DNA of 64,000 nt from JAYVYM01 sp046593925 (GCA_046593925.1 JBKJQN010000079.1:59668-123667); one strand, 5' to 3'; positions 44,272 through 53,259 are shown, numbered from the stretch's first letter. Numbers and translations are program-made. The notes: generated from the sequence alone by a model not told the origin.

Positions 44272-45315
44272 TCAGTGGCCGTGGTGCTCGAAGTCGACAG
44301 CGGCGTACGCCCGCAGCTTCGTGAGCCGGTGCTGGCTGGTGACCCGGCGGATCGTGCCGGACTTGCTCCGCATCACCAGCGACTCCGTGGTGGCGCCGCC
44401 GCCGCGATACCGCACACCCCGGACCAGCTCGCCGTCGGTGATGCCGGTCGCGACAAAGAAGACGTTGTCGCTGCGTACCAGGTCGTCGGTGGACAGGACC
44501 GCGTCCAGGTCGAGCCCCGCCGCTGCCGCGTTCTTGAACTCGCTCTTCTTCTGCGGCCAGAGCTTGGCCTGGATGGTGCCGCCGAGGCATTTGACGGCGC
44601 AGGCCGTGATGATGCCCTCGGGGGTGCCGCCGATGCCCAGGAGCAGGTCGACGCCGGTGCCCTCGCTGCAGGCCATCACCGCCCCCGCGACGTCGCCGTC
44701 GGAGATGAACGTGATGCGCGCGCCGGCCTCGCGGACGGCCCGCACCAGGTCCTCGTGGCGCGGCCGGTCCAGGAGGCACACGGTGACGTCCTCGACGGCG
44801 CCGCCCTTGGCCTTCGCCACGGCCAGCACGTTGTACGCGACCGGCGCGGAGATATCGACGACGTCGGCGGCCTCGGGCCCGGTCACCAGCTTCTCCATGT
44901 AGAACACCGAGCTCGGGTCGTACATCGTGCCGCGTTCGGCGACCGCCATGACCGCGATGGCGTTGGGCATGCCCTTTGCCATCAACGTGGTGCCGTCGAT
45001 GGGGTCGACGGCGACGTCGCACTCGGGGCCCTCGCCACAGCCGACCGCCTCGCCGTTGAACAGCATCGGCGCCTGATCTTTCTCGCCCTCGCCGATGACC
45101 ACGATGCCGCGCATCGACACGGTGCCGATGAGCTGGCGCATCGCGTCGACCGCTGCCCCGTCACCACCGTTCTTGTCGCCGCGGCCGACCCACCGGCCGG
45201 CTGCCATCGCCGCGGCCTCGGTGACCCGCACCAGCTCCATCGCCAGGTTCCGGTCGGGGGTCTCGGGCAGGACCGCGAGGCCCTCGGGGACGTCGCCGGA
45301 CTGCTGCTGGCTCAT
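44272..45315 (-). CDS. glpX: Fructose-1,6-bisphosphatase class II
   Basis: Gluconeogenic phosphatase, 347 residues. The GlpX metal-binding pattern is present: GDKNGGDGAAVDAM, GEGEKDQAPML, VDPIDGTTLMAKG, plus GIGGTPEGIITACAVKCLGG. ATG at 45315; the frame upstream is shadow of the flavin reductase gene. TAGAGT lies 8 nt before the ATG. Rv1099c is the counterpart, next to fum. Works with pckG in this window. Confidence 0.94.
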   Translation of the reverse strand: MSQQQSGDVPEGLAVLPETPDRNLAMELVRVTEAAAMAAGRWVGRGDKNGGDGAAVDAMRQLIGTVSMRGIVVIGEGEKDQAPMLFNGEAVGCGEGPECDVAVDPIDGTTLMAKGMPNAIAVMAVAERGTMYDPSSVFYMEKLVTGPEAADVVDISAPVAYNVLAVAKAKGGAVEDVTVCLLDRPRHEDLVRAVREAGARITFISDGDVAGAVMACSEGTGVDLLLGIGGTPEGIITACAVKCLGGTIQAKLWPQKKSEFKNAAAAGLDLDAVLSTDDLVRSDNVFFVATGITDGELVRGVRYRGGGATTESLVMRSKSGTIRRVTSQHRLTKLRAYAAVDFEHHGH

Positions 45316-45375
45316 GGCGCCAGACTCTAGTGGGCCGAAAGCGGCCGGCCGGTGGGTCGGGTGAGAGGCTGCTGC

Positions 45376-45996
45376 GTGCCTCGCCGCGACTACGACCCCG
45401 CCGCTCTCGGCGTCGCCATCTACCCGTTGCTCAACAGCGTCGTGGTGCCCCGGCCGATTGCCTGGGTCTCGACCCGCTCGGCGACGGGCGTCGACAACCT
45501 GGCCCCGCACTCGTTCTTCACCGTCAGCTCGGTCTCGCCGCCCGTCGTGCAGTTCACGTCGGTCGGCCATAAGGACTCGCTGCGCAACGCGCTGGCCACC
45601 GGGGAGTTCGTGGTTGCCATCTGCACCGAGGAGCTCGCCGGCAAGGTCAACGCCACCGGCACCGACTTCCCGCCGGACACCAGTGAGTTCGACGCCTGCG
45701 GCCTGACCCGGGAGCCTGCCGCGAAGGTCGCTGCCAGCCGGGTCGCGGAGTCGCCGGTCAACCTGGAGTGCCGGGTGGTCGGCACGCACGCGTTCGCCGA
45801 CGGCGAGCAGGCCTCCGTCGTCGTGTTCGGCGAGGTCGTCTGGGCGGTCGTCGACGAGGACGTGCTCCAGGACGACCGGCCGGAGATCACCCTGATGCGC
45901 CCCGTCAGCAGGCTCGGTGCCAACGAGTGGGGCACCGTCGGCGAGATCACCGACCGCAAGCGGGTGCCGTACGCCTCGCTCGCGCCCGGCACGTGA
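45376..45996 (+). CDS. Flavin reductase-like FMN-binding protein
   Basis: 206-residue split-barrel FMN-binding protein of the flavin reductase-like family. VVPRPIAWVSTRSATGVDNL and APHSFFTVSSVSPPVVQFT form the FMN site, and PVNLECRVVG the second half of the barrel. GTG at 45376 with GAGAGG 7 nt upstream. It overlaps the TetR gene (GTGA), which in turn overlaps the kynureninase-like gene, so the three are one unit. It may supply reduced flavin or act as an FMN-dependent oxidoreductase. Confidence 0.82.
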   Translation: MPRRDYDPAALGVAIYPLLNSVVVPRPIAWVSTRSATGVDNLAPHSFFTVSSVSPPVVQFTSVGHKDSLRNALATGEFVVAICTEELAGKVNATGTDFPPDTSEFDACGLTREPAAKVAASRVAESPVNLECRVVGTHAFADGEQASVVVFGEVVWAVVDEDVLQDDRPEITLMRPVSRLGANEWGTVGEITDRKRVPYASLAPGT

Positions 45997-46580
45997 CGAC
46001 CGTCGGACGGGCCGCGACGACACGCAGCACACTGCTGTCGGCGGCGCGGGACGTGTTCAGTGCTTCCGGCTTCGCCGAGGCCTCGGTCGCCGACGTGGTC
46101 GGCCGGGCCGGTGCGAGCGTCGGCAGCCTCTACCACCACTTCGGCGGCAAGGCCGACCTGTACCTGGCGATGTTCGAGGACCATGCCGTACGCCAGGAGG
46201 AGCGCGCAGCGGGCGCCGTACGGGCCGCGCGGGCAGCGGGCGAGCGGGAACCGGTGGGGCTGTTCGTGGCCGGCTCGCGGGCCTACCTGGACGGCTGCTG
46301 GGCAGAGCGAGACCTGGCCCGGCTCTTCCTCGCGGGCGGCGGGCCGCCCGGCTTCGAGCTGGCGGCCCGGCGCCGCTACCGCGAGTGGACCCGGCGCAAC
46401 GCCACCCTGCTGCGGACCGGACCGGGTGACCCGGGGGAGCCGTGGGGGGACGCGCTGGTGCTGGTGCTCACCACCGTCGTGAGCGAGGCGGGGCACGAGG
46501 TCGCGGTCTGCGACGACGAGGCCTCGGCGCGCCGGCTCGCCGCGGACGTGCTTGTCCTGGTTGCGCGGATCGGCGCATGA
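45993..46580 (+). CDS. TetR-family regulator
   Basis: 195-residue repressor. The N-terminal helix-turn-helix ASVADVVGRAGASVGSLYHHFGGKADLYLAMF is canonical. The ligand-binding C-terminus (FVAGSRAYLDGCWAERDLARL) is not assignable to a subgroup. Its start overlaps the flavin reductase gene and its end overlaps the kynureninase-like gene, so it likely regulates its own operon. No clear palindrome was seen in the 60 bp before the operon. Confidence 0.88.
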   Translation: MTTVGRAATTRSTLLSAARDVFSASGFAEASVADVVGRAGASVGSLYHHFGGKADLYLAMFEDHAVRQEERAAGAVRAARAAGEREPVGLFVAGSRAYLDGCWAERDLARLFLAGGGPPGFELAARRRYREWTRRNATLLRTGPGDPGEPWGDALVLVLTTVVSEAGHEVAVCDDEASARRLAADVLVLVARIGA

Positions 46581-47731
46581 GCGTCCACGACGACCTGCTG
46601 AGCCGCCGGCCGGACTATCCGGTGCTCGCCCGCAGCACCTACCTGGCCAGCCACACGCTCGGCGCCATGCACACGGCCACCCCGGACCGGCTCGCCGACT
46701 ACGGCCGGCTGTGGGCCGAGCAGGGCGTCGTGGCGTGGGAGACGTGGGCGCCGGAGGTGCAGCGCATCGCCGATGTCGTCGGCTCGCTGGTCGGCGCCCC
46801 GCCGGGCACGACGGTGCTGCGGCAGAGCGTCGCCGACCTGCTGGGCGACGTCGTCAGCTGCCTGGACTGGCGGGGGGTCCGCAACCGGGTCGTCACCAGC
46901 AGCCTGGAGTGGCCGGGCAGCCTGAACACCTGGAGCCAGGTCGACCGGCTCGGCGGCGAGGCCGTCGTGGTCCCCGGCCACCCGGACGGCGTCGAGCTCG
47001 ACATCGACGCGATGGTGGCGGCGATCGACGAGCGGACCCTGCTCGTGGAGTGCTCGCACGTGCTGTTCCGGACCGCGACGCTGGTCGACGTCGCGCCGCT
47101 GGTGGCTCGCGCGCACGAGGTCGGCGCGCTGGTCATGGTCGACGGCTACCAGGCCGCCGGTACGGTGCCGGTCGATGTCGTGTCGCTCGGCGTCGACCTG
47201 TATGTCGGCGGGTCGGTCAAGTACCTGTCCGGTGGCCCGGGCAACGGCTGGCTGTACGCGGCACCGCAGGTCAGCGACGCGCTGCGCCCGGTGACGACCG
47301 GCTGGTTCGGGGTCGCCCGGCCGTTCGACTTCGACCCCGAGCTGACGTACGCCCCGGGGGTCACCCGGTTCGCCGGCGGCACCCCCGGCGTGCCTGCCGC
47401 CTATGCCGCCGCGCCGGCGTACGAGGCGCTGGCAGCGATCGGCATCGCCCGGGTGCGTGAGCGCTCGGTCTCGCTGACCCAGCCACTGCTGGAGGCCGCG
47501 CTGGAGCGCGGCTTCACGGTGCGCTCGCCGTACGACCCGACCCGGCGCGGTGGCCACGTCACGATCGACCCGGGGTCGGCGCAGCAGGTGCACGACGAGC
47601 TGCACCGGCGCGGCTTCGTCGTCGACCTGCGCCCGGGCGTAGGCATCCGGGTGTCGCCGCACTTCTACAACACCGCCGACGAAGCCCTTGCCGTGCTCGA
47701 TGCGATGTCAGACGTGCTCGCCGGCCGCTGA
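46577..47731 (+). CDS. Kynureninase-like class V PLP enzyme
   Basis: 384-residue fold-type I PLP enzyme. The pattern MVDGYQAAGTVPVDV (Asp189, Gln192) and GGSVKYLSGGPGNGWLY (PLP Lys215) is kynureninase-like rather than cysteine desulfurase-like. RFAGGTPGVPAAYAA and GIRVSPHFYNTADEALAVLD are also family features. ATG overlaps the TetR stop. No tryptophan dioxygenase or formamidase is nearby, so the real substrate may be another 3-hydrolysable beta-keto amino acid. Call as kynureninase-like only. Confidence 0.8.
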   Translation: MSVHDDLLSRRPDYPVLARSTYLASHTLGAMHTATPDRLADYGRLWAEQGVVAWETWAPEVQRIADVVGSLVGAPPGTTVLRQSVADLLGDVVSCLDWRGVRNRVVTSSLEWPGSLNTWSQVDRLGGEAVVVPGHPDGVELDIDAMVAAIDERTLLVECSHVLFRTATLVDVAPLVARAHEVGALVMVDGYQAAGTVPVDVVSLGVDLYVGGSVKYLSGGPGNGWLYAAPQVSDALRPVTTGWFGVARPFDFDPELTYAPGVTRFAGGTPGVPAAYAAAPAYEALAAIGIARVRERSVSLTQPLLEAALERGFTVRSPYDPTRRGGHVTIDPGSAQQVHDELHRRGFVVDLRPGVGIRVSPHFYNTADEALAVLDAMSDVLAGR

Positions 47732-47748
47732 GGGGCGAGACTGGCCTC

Positions 47749-48309
47749 ATGTCCGTCGCCACCTCGGCCCCTACCGCACCGAAGAAGCGCAAGCGCGGCC
47801 GGGAGAGCGCGACTGACATGGTCCGCTCGCTCGGCCTGGTGCTGCTGATCGTCGTTCCGGTCTGGTTCCTCGCGCAGCCCCCGAAGAGCGACGAACAGAG
47901 CCTGCGGGTCGTCGACCCGAGCTCTGATGTCCGGTCGTTCTCCTCGGCTGCTCCGGGGGTCCCGGTGCCGGGGGCGCTGCCGGCCGGCTGGCGTGCGACC
48001 AGCTCGACGGCCGAGCCCGGCGCGCTGCGGATCGGCTGGGTCACCCCTACGAATGAGTACGCGGAGTACGACGCGAGCACCCGGCCTGCCGCGGAGTTCG
48101 TCCCGGGCTCTACCGGAAACGGCAGCCGGGTCGGGACGTTCGACGTCGGTGGGGTCGCGTGGCAGCAGTTCCGCGACGCCGACGGCCACACCTCGCTGGT
48201 CCGCGAGGTGGGTAGCGACGGTGTCACCGTCGGCAGCGTCGTGGTCGGCGGCCTGCGCGAGACGACGACCCTCGAGGAGCTACGCGTCCTCGCCGCCGCG
48301 GTCGGCTAG
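47749..48309 (+). CDS. DUF4245 membrane-anchored protein
   Basis: 186-residue protein with a basic N-terminus (KKRKRGRESATDMVRS), one transmembrane helix (about 27-43) and an extracytoplasmic domain containing LPAGWRATSS, LRIGWVTPTNEYAEY and WQQFRDADGHTSLVRE. This matches DUF4245, which is habitually placed beside xseB in actinobacteria. ATG at 47749; GAGACT lies 6 nt upstream. Its last 30 nt overlap the convergent xseB. Function unknown. Confidence 0.8.
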   Translation: MSVATSAPTAPKKRKRGRESATDMVRSLGLVLLIVVPVWFLAQPPKSDEQSLRVVDPSSDVRSFSSAAPGVPVPGALPAGWRATSSTAEPGALRIGWVTPTNEYAEYDASTRPAAEFVPGSTGNGSRVGTFDVGGVAWQQFRDADGHTSLVREVGSDGVTVGSVVVGGLRETTTLEELRVLAAAVG

Positions 48310-48492
48310 CACCGCGTCCAGTCGAGCCTTTGCGCCGTCGAGCCAGGCCTGGCAGACCGCCGCGAGCGCCTCGCCGCGCTCCCACAGCGCGAGCGACTCC
48401 TCGAGTGTGGCGCCACCCGCCTCGAGGCGCCGCACCACGTTATTGAGCTCGTCGCGGGCGCCCTCGTACGACGGGTCGGCAGGCGCTGTCAC
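48280..48492 (-). CDS. xseB: Exodeoxyribonuclease VII small subunit
   Basis: 70-residue helical protein. SYEGARDELNNVVRRLEAGG and LEESLALWERGEALA are the family core. Several copies wrap each XseA to form the single-strand nuclease. GTG at 48492 with TAGGGT 7 nt upstream. It lies 45 nt after xseA on the same strand, and its tail overlaps the end of the DUF4245 gene. Confidence 0.9.
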   Translation of the reverse strand: MTAPADPSYEGARDELNNVVRRLEAGGATLEESLALWERGEALAAVCQAWLDGAKARLDAVLADRGGEDA

Positions 48493-48537
48493 GTGACGGA
48501 CCCTACGACGGGCACGTCCGGACCTCCGCCAGCGCAC

Positions 48538-49737
48538 TCACACGCGGCGGGCCGTCAACTCGCCCCGCGCGACCCGCAGGCGCAGGGACTCGGTCAGCGC
48601 CACATCGTCGGGGTCGCGCACGACGCTGCCGTCGGCGTGCTGCACCACCGCGTACCCACGGTCAAGCGTCGCCTGCGGGCTGAGCGCCACCACCCGGGCC
48701 CGGGTGTGCCCGAGGTCGCGCTGTGCGGCGTCGAGGACGGCACCGGTGCAGCGTCGAGCGCGCTCGCGCAGCCCAGTCACCTCGTGCGTGCGGACGCGAA
48801 CGAGCACCTGCGGGTCGGCGAGCACCGGCCGACTGCGCAGCGTGGCGAGCCCGGCACGCTCGCGCTGCACCGCGCCGACCACTACCCGGCGCCCCCGGTC
48901 ACGCAGCCCGTGGATGCGCGCCAGCTCCTCGGCAACGTCGGGCACCACCCGCTTTCCAGCGTCGGTGGGCGTCGAGCACCGCACGTCGGCGACCAGGTCG
49001 ACGAGCGGGCTGTCGGGCTCGTGGCCGATCGCGCTCACGACAGGCGTCCGGCACGCGGCGACCGCCCGGCACAGCAGCTCGTCGCTGAACGGCAGCAGGT
49101 CCTCGACGCTGCCGCCACCGCGGGCCAGCACGATGACCTCGACCTCGGGGGAGCGGTCCAGGCTGCGCAGGGCACCGACGACCTGCTCGACAGCGAGATG
49201 GCCCTGGACGGCGACTTCGCGCACGTCGAAACGCACCGCCGGCCAGCGGCGACGGGCGTTCTCCAGCACGTCGCGCTCAGCGGCGCTCGCCCGGCCGGTC
49301 ACCAGCCCGACGACGCCGGGCAGGAAAGGCAGCGCGCGCTTCCGCTCCGGGGCGAACAGCCCCTCGGCGGCGAGCACGCCCTTGAGCCGCTCGAGGCGGG
49401 CCAGTAGCTCGCCGACCCCGACCGGACGGATCTCGTGCGCCTGCAGGCTGAGCGTGCCGCGCGCGAGATAGAAGTCCGGCTTGGCGTGTACGACCACGCG
49501 GGCGCCCTCGACCAGCAGCGGAACGACGGCGTCGGTCACGCCCCGCGCGCAGGTCACCGACAGGCTGACGTCGGCCACGGGGTCGCGCAGCGTCAGGAAG
49601 ACCGTGCCCGGTCGCCGGCTGATCTGGGTGACCTGGCCCTCGACCCACACCCTCCCCAGCCGGTTGACCCACCCCGCGATGTGCCGAGCGACCGTGCGCA
49701 CCGGCAGCGGCGTCTCGGCGGTGCTGGGCGCAGCCAT
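48538..49737 (-). CDS. xseA: Exodeoxyribonuclease VII large subunit
   Basis: 399-residue nuclease subunit. N-terminal OB fold (VWVEGQVTQISRRPGTVFLT), catalytic domain with ILARGGGSVEDLLPFSDE, RAVAACRTPVVSAIGHEPDSPLVDLVAD and ADVRCSTPTDAGKRVVP, then coiled coil and a short C-terminal domain (RGYAVVQHADGSVV). ATG at 49737 with TAGGGT exactly 6 nt upstream. Processes single-stranded DNA in mismatch repair and recombination with XseB. Confidence 0.94.
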   Translation of the reverse strand: MAAPSTAETPLPVRTVARHIAGWVNRLGRVWVEGQVTQISRRPGTVFLTLRDPVADVSLSVTCARGVTDAVVPLLVEGARVVVHAKPDFYLARGTLSLQAHEIRPVGVGELLARLERLKGVLAAEGLFAPERKRALPFLPGVVGLVTGRASAAERDVLENARRRWPAVRFDVREVAVQGHLAVEQVVGALRSLDRSPEVEVIVLARGGGSVEDLLPFSDELLCRAVAACRTPVVSAIGHEPDSPLVDLVADVRCSTPTDAGKRVVPDVAEELARIHGLRDRGRRVVVGAVQRERAGLATLRSRPVLADPQVLVRVRTHEVTGLRERARRCTGAVLDAAQRDLGHTRARVVALSPQATLDRGYAVVQHADGSVVRDPDDVALTESLRLRVARGELTARRV

Positions 49738-49743
49738 CGGGCG

Positions 49744-49749
49744 ACCCTA
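49744..49749 (-). promoter_or_regulatory. Candidate -10 element (TAGGGT) for leaderless xseA
   Basis: On the minus strand TAGGGT ends 6 nt before the xseA ATG; there is no Shine-Dalgarno. Identical hexamer and spacing to the AAA+/VWA operon promoter at 6173-6178. Confidence 0.4.
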
Positions 49750-49781
49750 GTGGGCGCTGCTGCCTGCGGCGGGGTGTGCAG

Positions 49782-50534
49782 TCAGCGCGGCTGCCCGGGA
49801 CGCGGCGCAGGCCGGACTGTCGGTGTCTTCGCGGCCGCCGAGCCGACGCCGGTGGCCGCTGCGTCCGTAGCGAGCTTGGCGATCCGGTTGTCGAGCATCG
49901 TGACGATCGGCAGCCGGTCGGCATGCGCCTTCTCATAGCTGCGGACCTGCATGAGGTGCTCGACCGACATCGCGCGCATCCGGCCGCGCAGCGATCCCAG
50001 CGTCATGTGGTCGTAGTCGGGCAGCGGCAGCAGGTCGTGCGGCAGCGGCTCCGATGCCGGCATCGAGTCCGCCGCCCGTTCGACGGTTCGCACGACCTCA
50101 GGGGTGGCCGCGGTGTCGATGGGGGTGCGCGCAGGCGGGGCGGCCTTCGGCGTCGGCGCGTCCTTGGGTGTATCTGCGTCGGGAAGGGGCTCGACACCGT
50201 TTCGTCGGCGTAGCGCGTCGACGGCCTCCTCGAGGGCGTCTTCGGCCTTGTCGTATGCGGTGGCGAACGGGGTGCGGGCCAGGATGTCTTCGACGGTGTC
50301 CTCGACCGCGTCGGCGTGGTCCAGCGCTTCGCCGCGCAGCCGGGCGACGAGCCGCTGGCCGCGCTCGGCGAGGTCGTCGTACTCACGGCGCAGCACGTCC
50401 ATCGTGGACAGGGCGTTGCTCACGGCGAGCACCGGCAACTGCACGGCGCGGCCGGGCATCCGGCGCACCCCCTCCAGGACGGCGGGGACGACACCGATGG
50501 CGGCGGCAAGGGGTGAGGGGAGCGGGCTGGCCAT
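49782..50534 (-). CDS. Lipid droplet-associated protein (Rv1109c-like)
   Basis: 250-residue protein. LSPLPSPLAAAIGVVPAVLE-type N-terminal helices, then a long charged helical stretch (STMDVLRREYDDLAERGQRL, AYDKAEDALEEAVDALRRR). A Pro/Ala-rich linker follows, then a small C-terminal domain DYDHMTLGSLRGRMRAMSVE ending ADRLPIVTMLDNRIAKL, like the end of DUF-type helical repeat proteins. Position between xseA and ispH matches Rv1109c, annotated as lipid droplet-associated. ATG at 50534 was preferred to upstream GTGs in poor context. Confidence 0.75.
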   Translation of the reverse strand: MASPLPSPLAAAIGVVPAVLEGVRRMPGRAVQLPVLAVSNALSTMDVLRREYDDLAERGQRLVARLRGEALDHADAVEDTVEDILARTPFATAYDKAEDALEEAVDALRRRNGVEPLPDADTPKDAPTPKAAPPARTPIDTAATPEVVRTVERAADSMPASEPLPHDLLPLPDYDHMTLGSLRGRMRAMSVEHLMQVRSYEKAHADRLPIVTMLDNRIAKLATDAAATGVGSAAAKTPTVRPAPRPGQPR

Positions 50535-50701
50535 ACCGTCAGGGTCCTTCGGTGGTCGGGGAGCGCGGGGCCCGGGGGGTCCGGCGGTGTGCTGCGCCTG
50601 GTGTGCCGTTGCGACTGCCGTTGCCGTGCCCGCGCTTGGACACCTGTACACGAAGAGAGACCGGACTCACCCACGGCGGACAGCAGGCACGCTCGCGCAG
50701 G

Positions 50702-50707
50702 TACGCT
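50702..50707 (+). promoter_or_regulatory. Candidate -10 element (TACGCT) for leaderless ispH
   Basis: TACGCT lies exactly 6 nt before the ispH ATG at 50714. No Shine-Dalgarno in between. Part of the window-wide pattern. Confidence 0.4.
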
Positions 50708-50713
50708 GGAGCC

Positions 50714-51712
50714 ATGACGGTGACCCCGGCAAACCCGACAGTGACGCCGCCCCGGCGGGTGCTGGTCGCGAAGCCGCGCGGCTACTGCGCGGGCGTCGAC
50801 CGGGCCGTGCTGACGGTCGAGCGGGCGCTGGAGCTGTACGGACCACCGGTCTACGTCCGCAAGCAGATCGTTCACAACGCGCACGTCGTGCGCACGCTCG
50901 AGGCGCAGGGCGCGATCTTTGTGGAGGAGACTTCGGAGGTCCCGGAGGACGCCACTGTCGTGTTCAGCGCGCACGGCGTCGCCCCGACCGTCCACGCCGA
51001 GGCGAAGATTCGGCGGCTGCGCACGATCGACGCGACCTGCCCACTGGTCACCAAGGTGCACATGGAGGCCAAGCGCTTCGCGGCCGAGGACCTCGACATC
51101 GTGCTGATCGGCCACGAGGGCCACGAGGAGGTCGTCGGCACGACCGGCCAGGCGCCCGAGCACATCCACCTCGTGGATGGCATCGAGGAGGCAGCTGCCG
51201 TCCAGGTGCGGGACCCCGCCAAGGTCGCCTACCTGTCGCAGACCACGCTGTCGGTGGACGAGACCAACGTGACGGTCGACGCGCTGCGCCGGCGTTTCCC
51301 ATTGCTGCAGGGCCCGCCGTCTGCCGACATCTGCTACGCCACCCAGAACCGACAGGTCGCTGTGAAGGAGATCGCCGAGGACGCCGACCTGGTGCTCGTC
51401 GTCGGCTCGGGCAACTCCTCCAACTCCGTCCGCCTCGTCGAGGTCGCGCTCGACGCCGGCGCCCGGGCGGCGCACCTGGTGGACGACGCGAGCGAGATCG
51501 ACGAGCACTGGCTCGAGGGCGTGACGACCGTCGGCCTGACCAGCGGTGCCTCCGTGCCGGAGGACCTCGTACAGGGTGTGCTGGCCTGGTTGGCCACCCG
51601 CGGCTACGCAGATATCCAGGAGGTCGAGTCGGCTCAGGAGCACCTGCTGTTCGCGCTGCCGCCCGAGCTGCGCCGCGACCTGCGTGCGGCGGGCCTGCCC
51701 GACACCGGCTGA
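50714..51712 (+). CDS. ispH: 4-hydroxy-3-methylbut-2-enyl diphosphate reductase
   Basis: Last enzyme of the MEP isoprenoid pathway, making IPP and DMAPP. 332 residues. The three cluster cysteines are Cys25 (PRGYCAGVDRA), Cys109 (DATCPLVTKVH) and Cys207 (DICYATQNRQ). HEGHEEVVGT and SNSVRLVEVA are conserved. ATG at 50714; a longer upstream frame is noncoding shadow. The product supplies the Z-prenyl synthase and carotenoid enzymes found in this window. Confidence 0.95.
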   Translation: MTVTPANPTVTPPRRVLVAKPRGYCAGVDRAVLTVERALELYGPPVYVRKQIVHNAHVVRTLEAQGAIFVEETSEVPEDATVVFSAHGVAPTVHAEAKIRRLRTIDATCPLVTKVHMEAKRFAAEDLDIVLIGHEGHEEVVGTTGQAPEHIHLVDGIEEAAAVQVRDPAKVAYLSQTTLSVDETNVTVDALRRRFPLLQGPPSADICYATQNRQVAVKEIAEDADLVLVVGSGNSSNSVRLVEVALDAGARAAHLVDDASEIDEHWLEGVTTVGLTSGASVPEDLVQGVLAWLATRGYADIQEVESAQEHLLFALPPELRRDLRAAGLPDTG

Positions 51713-51786
51713 GCCCCTGGTGACGGCCATCGGTGGTCGCCAGCCGCTGGTCGCGAGATTGTCGGGCGGGGCCTACCGTGTGGCCC

Positions 51787-52083
51787 GTGCCCGCTGACCC
51801 GCCCTACGCCGAGGGTGAGCGGGTGTTCGGCCCGCCCGCCGGCTGCTACGACGCCGACTGGGTCGCCGCCGCTGCCCGGCAGCAGGACCCCGGCCTGCCC
51901 GCGGAGACCGCCGCGCTGCTTGCTGGGCGGGCCTGGGAGCACCTGCGGACGCTCGGGCAGCTCGATGCTCCCGCTGTGGCCCGCGCGCTGCTGGCCGAGG
52001 ACCCCTCGCTCGGCGCGACCCCGTGCAACGTCGTGGCAACCGCGGCGGTGGCCTTCTGCGAGTCGTACGACGTCCCGCTCTGA
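51787..52083 (+). CDS. Hypothetical small soluble protein
   Basis: 98-residue helical protein starting GTG at 51787, TACCGT 7 nt upstream. YAEGERVFGPPAGCYDADWV and RAWEHLRTLGQLDAPAVARA give two amphipathic helices; two cysteines near the C-terminal end (TPCNVVAT, AFCESYD) are notable. No family recognised. Convergent with rmuC, 3 bp apart. Strong codon bias supports a real gene. Confidence 0.6.
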   Translation: MPADPPYAEGERVFGPPAGCYDADWVAAAARQQDPGLPAETAALLAGRAWEHLRTLGQLDAPAVARALLAEDPSLGATPCNVVATAAVAFCESYDVPL

Positions 52084-52086
52084 TCC

Positions 52087-53259
52087 TCAGCCAGAGGCGA
52101 CCTCCGGCAGCACGCTGAGTGGTCGGACCGGCAAGCGGTCCTCCTCCGGCCGCGCTGGCTCGGCGAGCAGGGCCGGGGCCGTCACGGGCTTCGCGACGTC
52201 GTCGACCTCGCGCGGCGCCCCCACCTCGCCGCCGGTGACCCCGAGCTCGGCCATCCGGCGGGCGCTCGGCAGCAGCGAGCGCTCCAGCGAGCCGACTGTC
52301 GCGTTGTACGCCGAGACCGAGGCGTTGAGGCTGCGCCCCAGCTTGTCGACGTGCCCGGCGAGCGTCGAGAGGCGCTGGTGGACGGCGCGACCCGCCTCGA
52401 GCACCGCCTGCGCGTCCTGCGCCAACGACGCGGTACGCCAACCGTGCGCGACGGCGCGCAGCAACGTGACGAGGGTGGTGGGCGTGGCCAGGTGGACGCT
52501 ACGCGAGTACGCGTGTTCCAGCAGCGCCGGATCGGCCTCCAGCGCCGGGCCGAGGAACGCCTCACCTGGCAGGAACAGCACCACGAACTCGGGGGAGTCC
52601 GGGAACTGTTCCCAGTAGGCCTTGTCGGCGAGCCGGTCGACGTGCCGGCGCAGGTGGCGGGCGTGCGCCGCGGTGCGCTCGACCCGTACCTGCTCGTCGT
52701 CGGTCTCCACGGCCTCGAGATAGGCGGCGAGCGTGACCTTGGCGTCGACGACGACGCAGCGGTCACCCGGCAGCCGGACGACGAGGTCGGGGCGCAGCAC
52801 GCCGTCCGGCCCGTGCACCGAGACCTGCTCGTCGAAGTCGCAGCGGTCGAGCATGCCGGCGTGCTCGACGACGCGGCGCAGCTGCAGCTCGCCCCACTGC
52901 CCGCGGGCCTGGGGACGGCGCAGCGCCGTCACCAGCGCGGCGGTCTCACGGCCGAGGCGCTCGGAGCCTGCACGGACCTCGCCGACCTGCGCGGACAGCT
53001 CCCCGGCCTGGCGCGCGCGGTCGGACTCGAGCGCCCTCAGCTGGTGCTCCACCTTGTCGAGCTGGTCGTGCAGCGGGGCGACCACGGCGTCGACGCGCTG
53101 CTCGCGCCGGGCGAGGTCGGCGTCATCGGTGCGCCCGCGCTCCAGGGCGAGCTGGGCGCTGTGCAGGCCGGCGCGAAGGGCCGCGGTGCGGGCGGTTGCC
53201 ACGGCCAGCCCGAGGGCGAGCCCGATGAGCAGCGCCGCGAGCAGGGTGATCAGGTCCAT
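52087..53259 (-). CDS. rmuC: DNA recombination protein RmuC
   Basis: 390-residue protein: one N-terminal transmembrane helix (about 3-25), a coiled coil (about 40-90), then the RmuC nuclease-like domain with RGQWGELQLRRVVEHAGM, RPDLVVRLPGDRCVVVDAKV and EFVVLFLPGEAFLGPALEAD. RmuC limits DNA inversions and helps process stalled forks. The Asp and DAK of the PD-(D/E)xK-like site are in place. ATG at 53259, divergent from ychF with 57 bp between them. Confidence 0.9.
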   Translation of the reverse strand: MDLITLLAALLIGLALGLAVATARTAALRAGLHSAQLALERGRTDDADLARREQRVDAVVAPLHDQLDKVEHQLRALESDRARQAGELSAQVGEVRAGSERLGRETAALVTALRRPQARGQWGELQLRRVVEHAGMLDRCDFDEQVSVHGPDGVLRPDLVVRLPGDRCVVVDAKVTLAAYLEAVETDDEQVRVERTAAHARHLRRHVDRLADKAYWEQFPDSPEFVVLFLPGEAFLGPALEADPALLEHAYSRSVHLATPTTLVTLLRAVAHGWRTASLAQDAQAVLEAGRAVHQRLSTLAGHVDKLGRSLNASVSAYNATVGSLERSLLPSARRMAELGVTGGEVGAPREVDDVAKPVTAPALLAEPARPEEDRLPVRPLSVLPEVASG

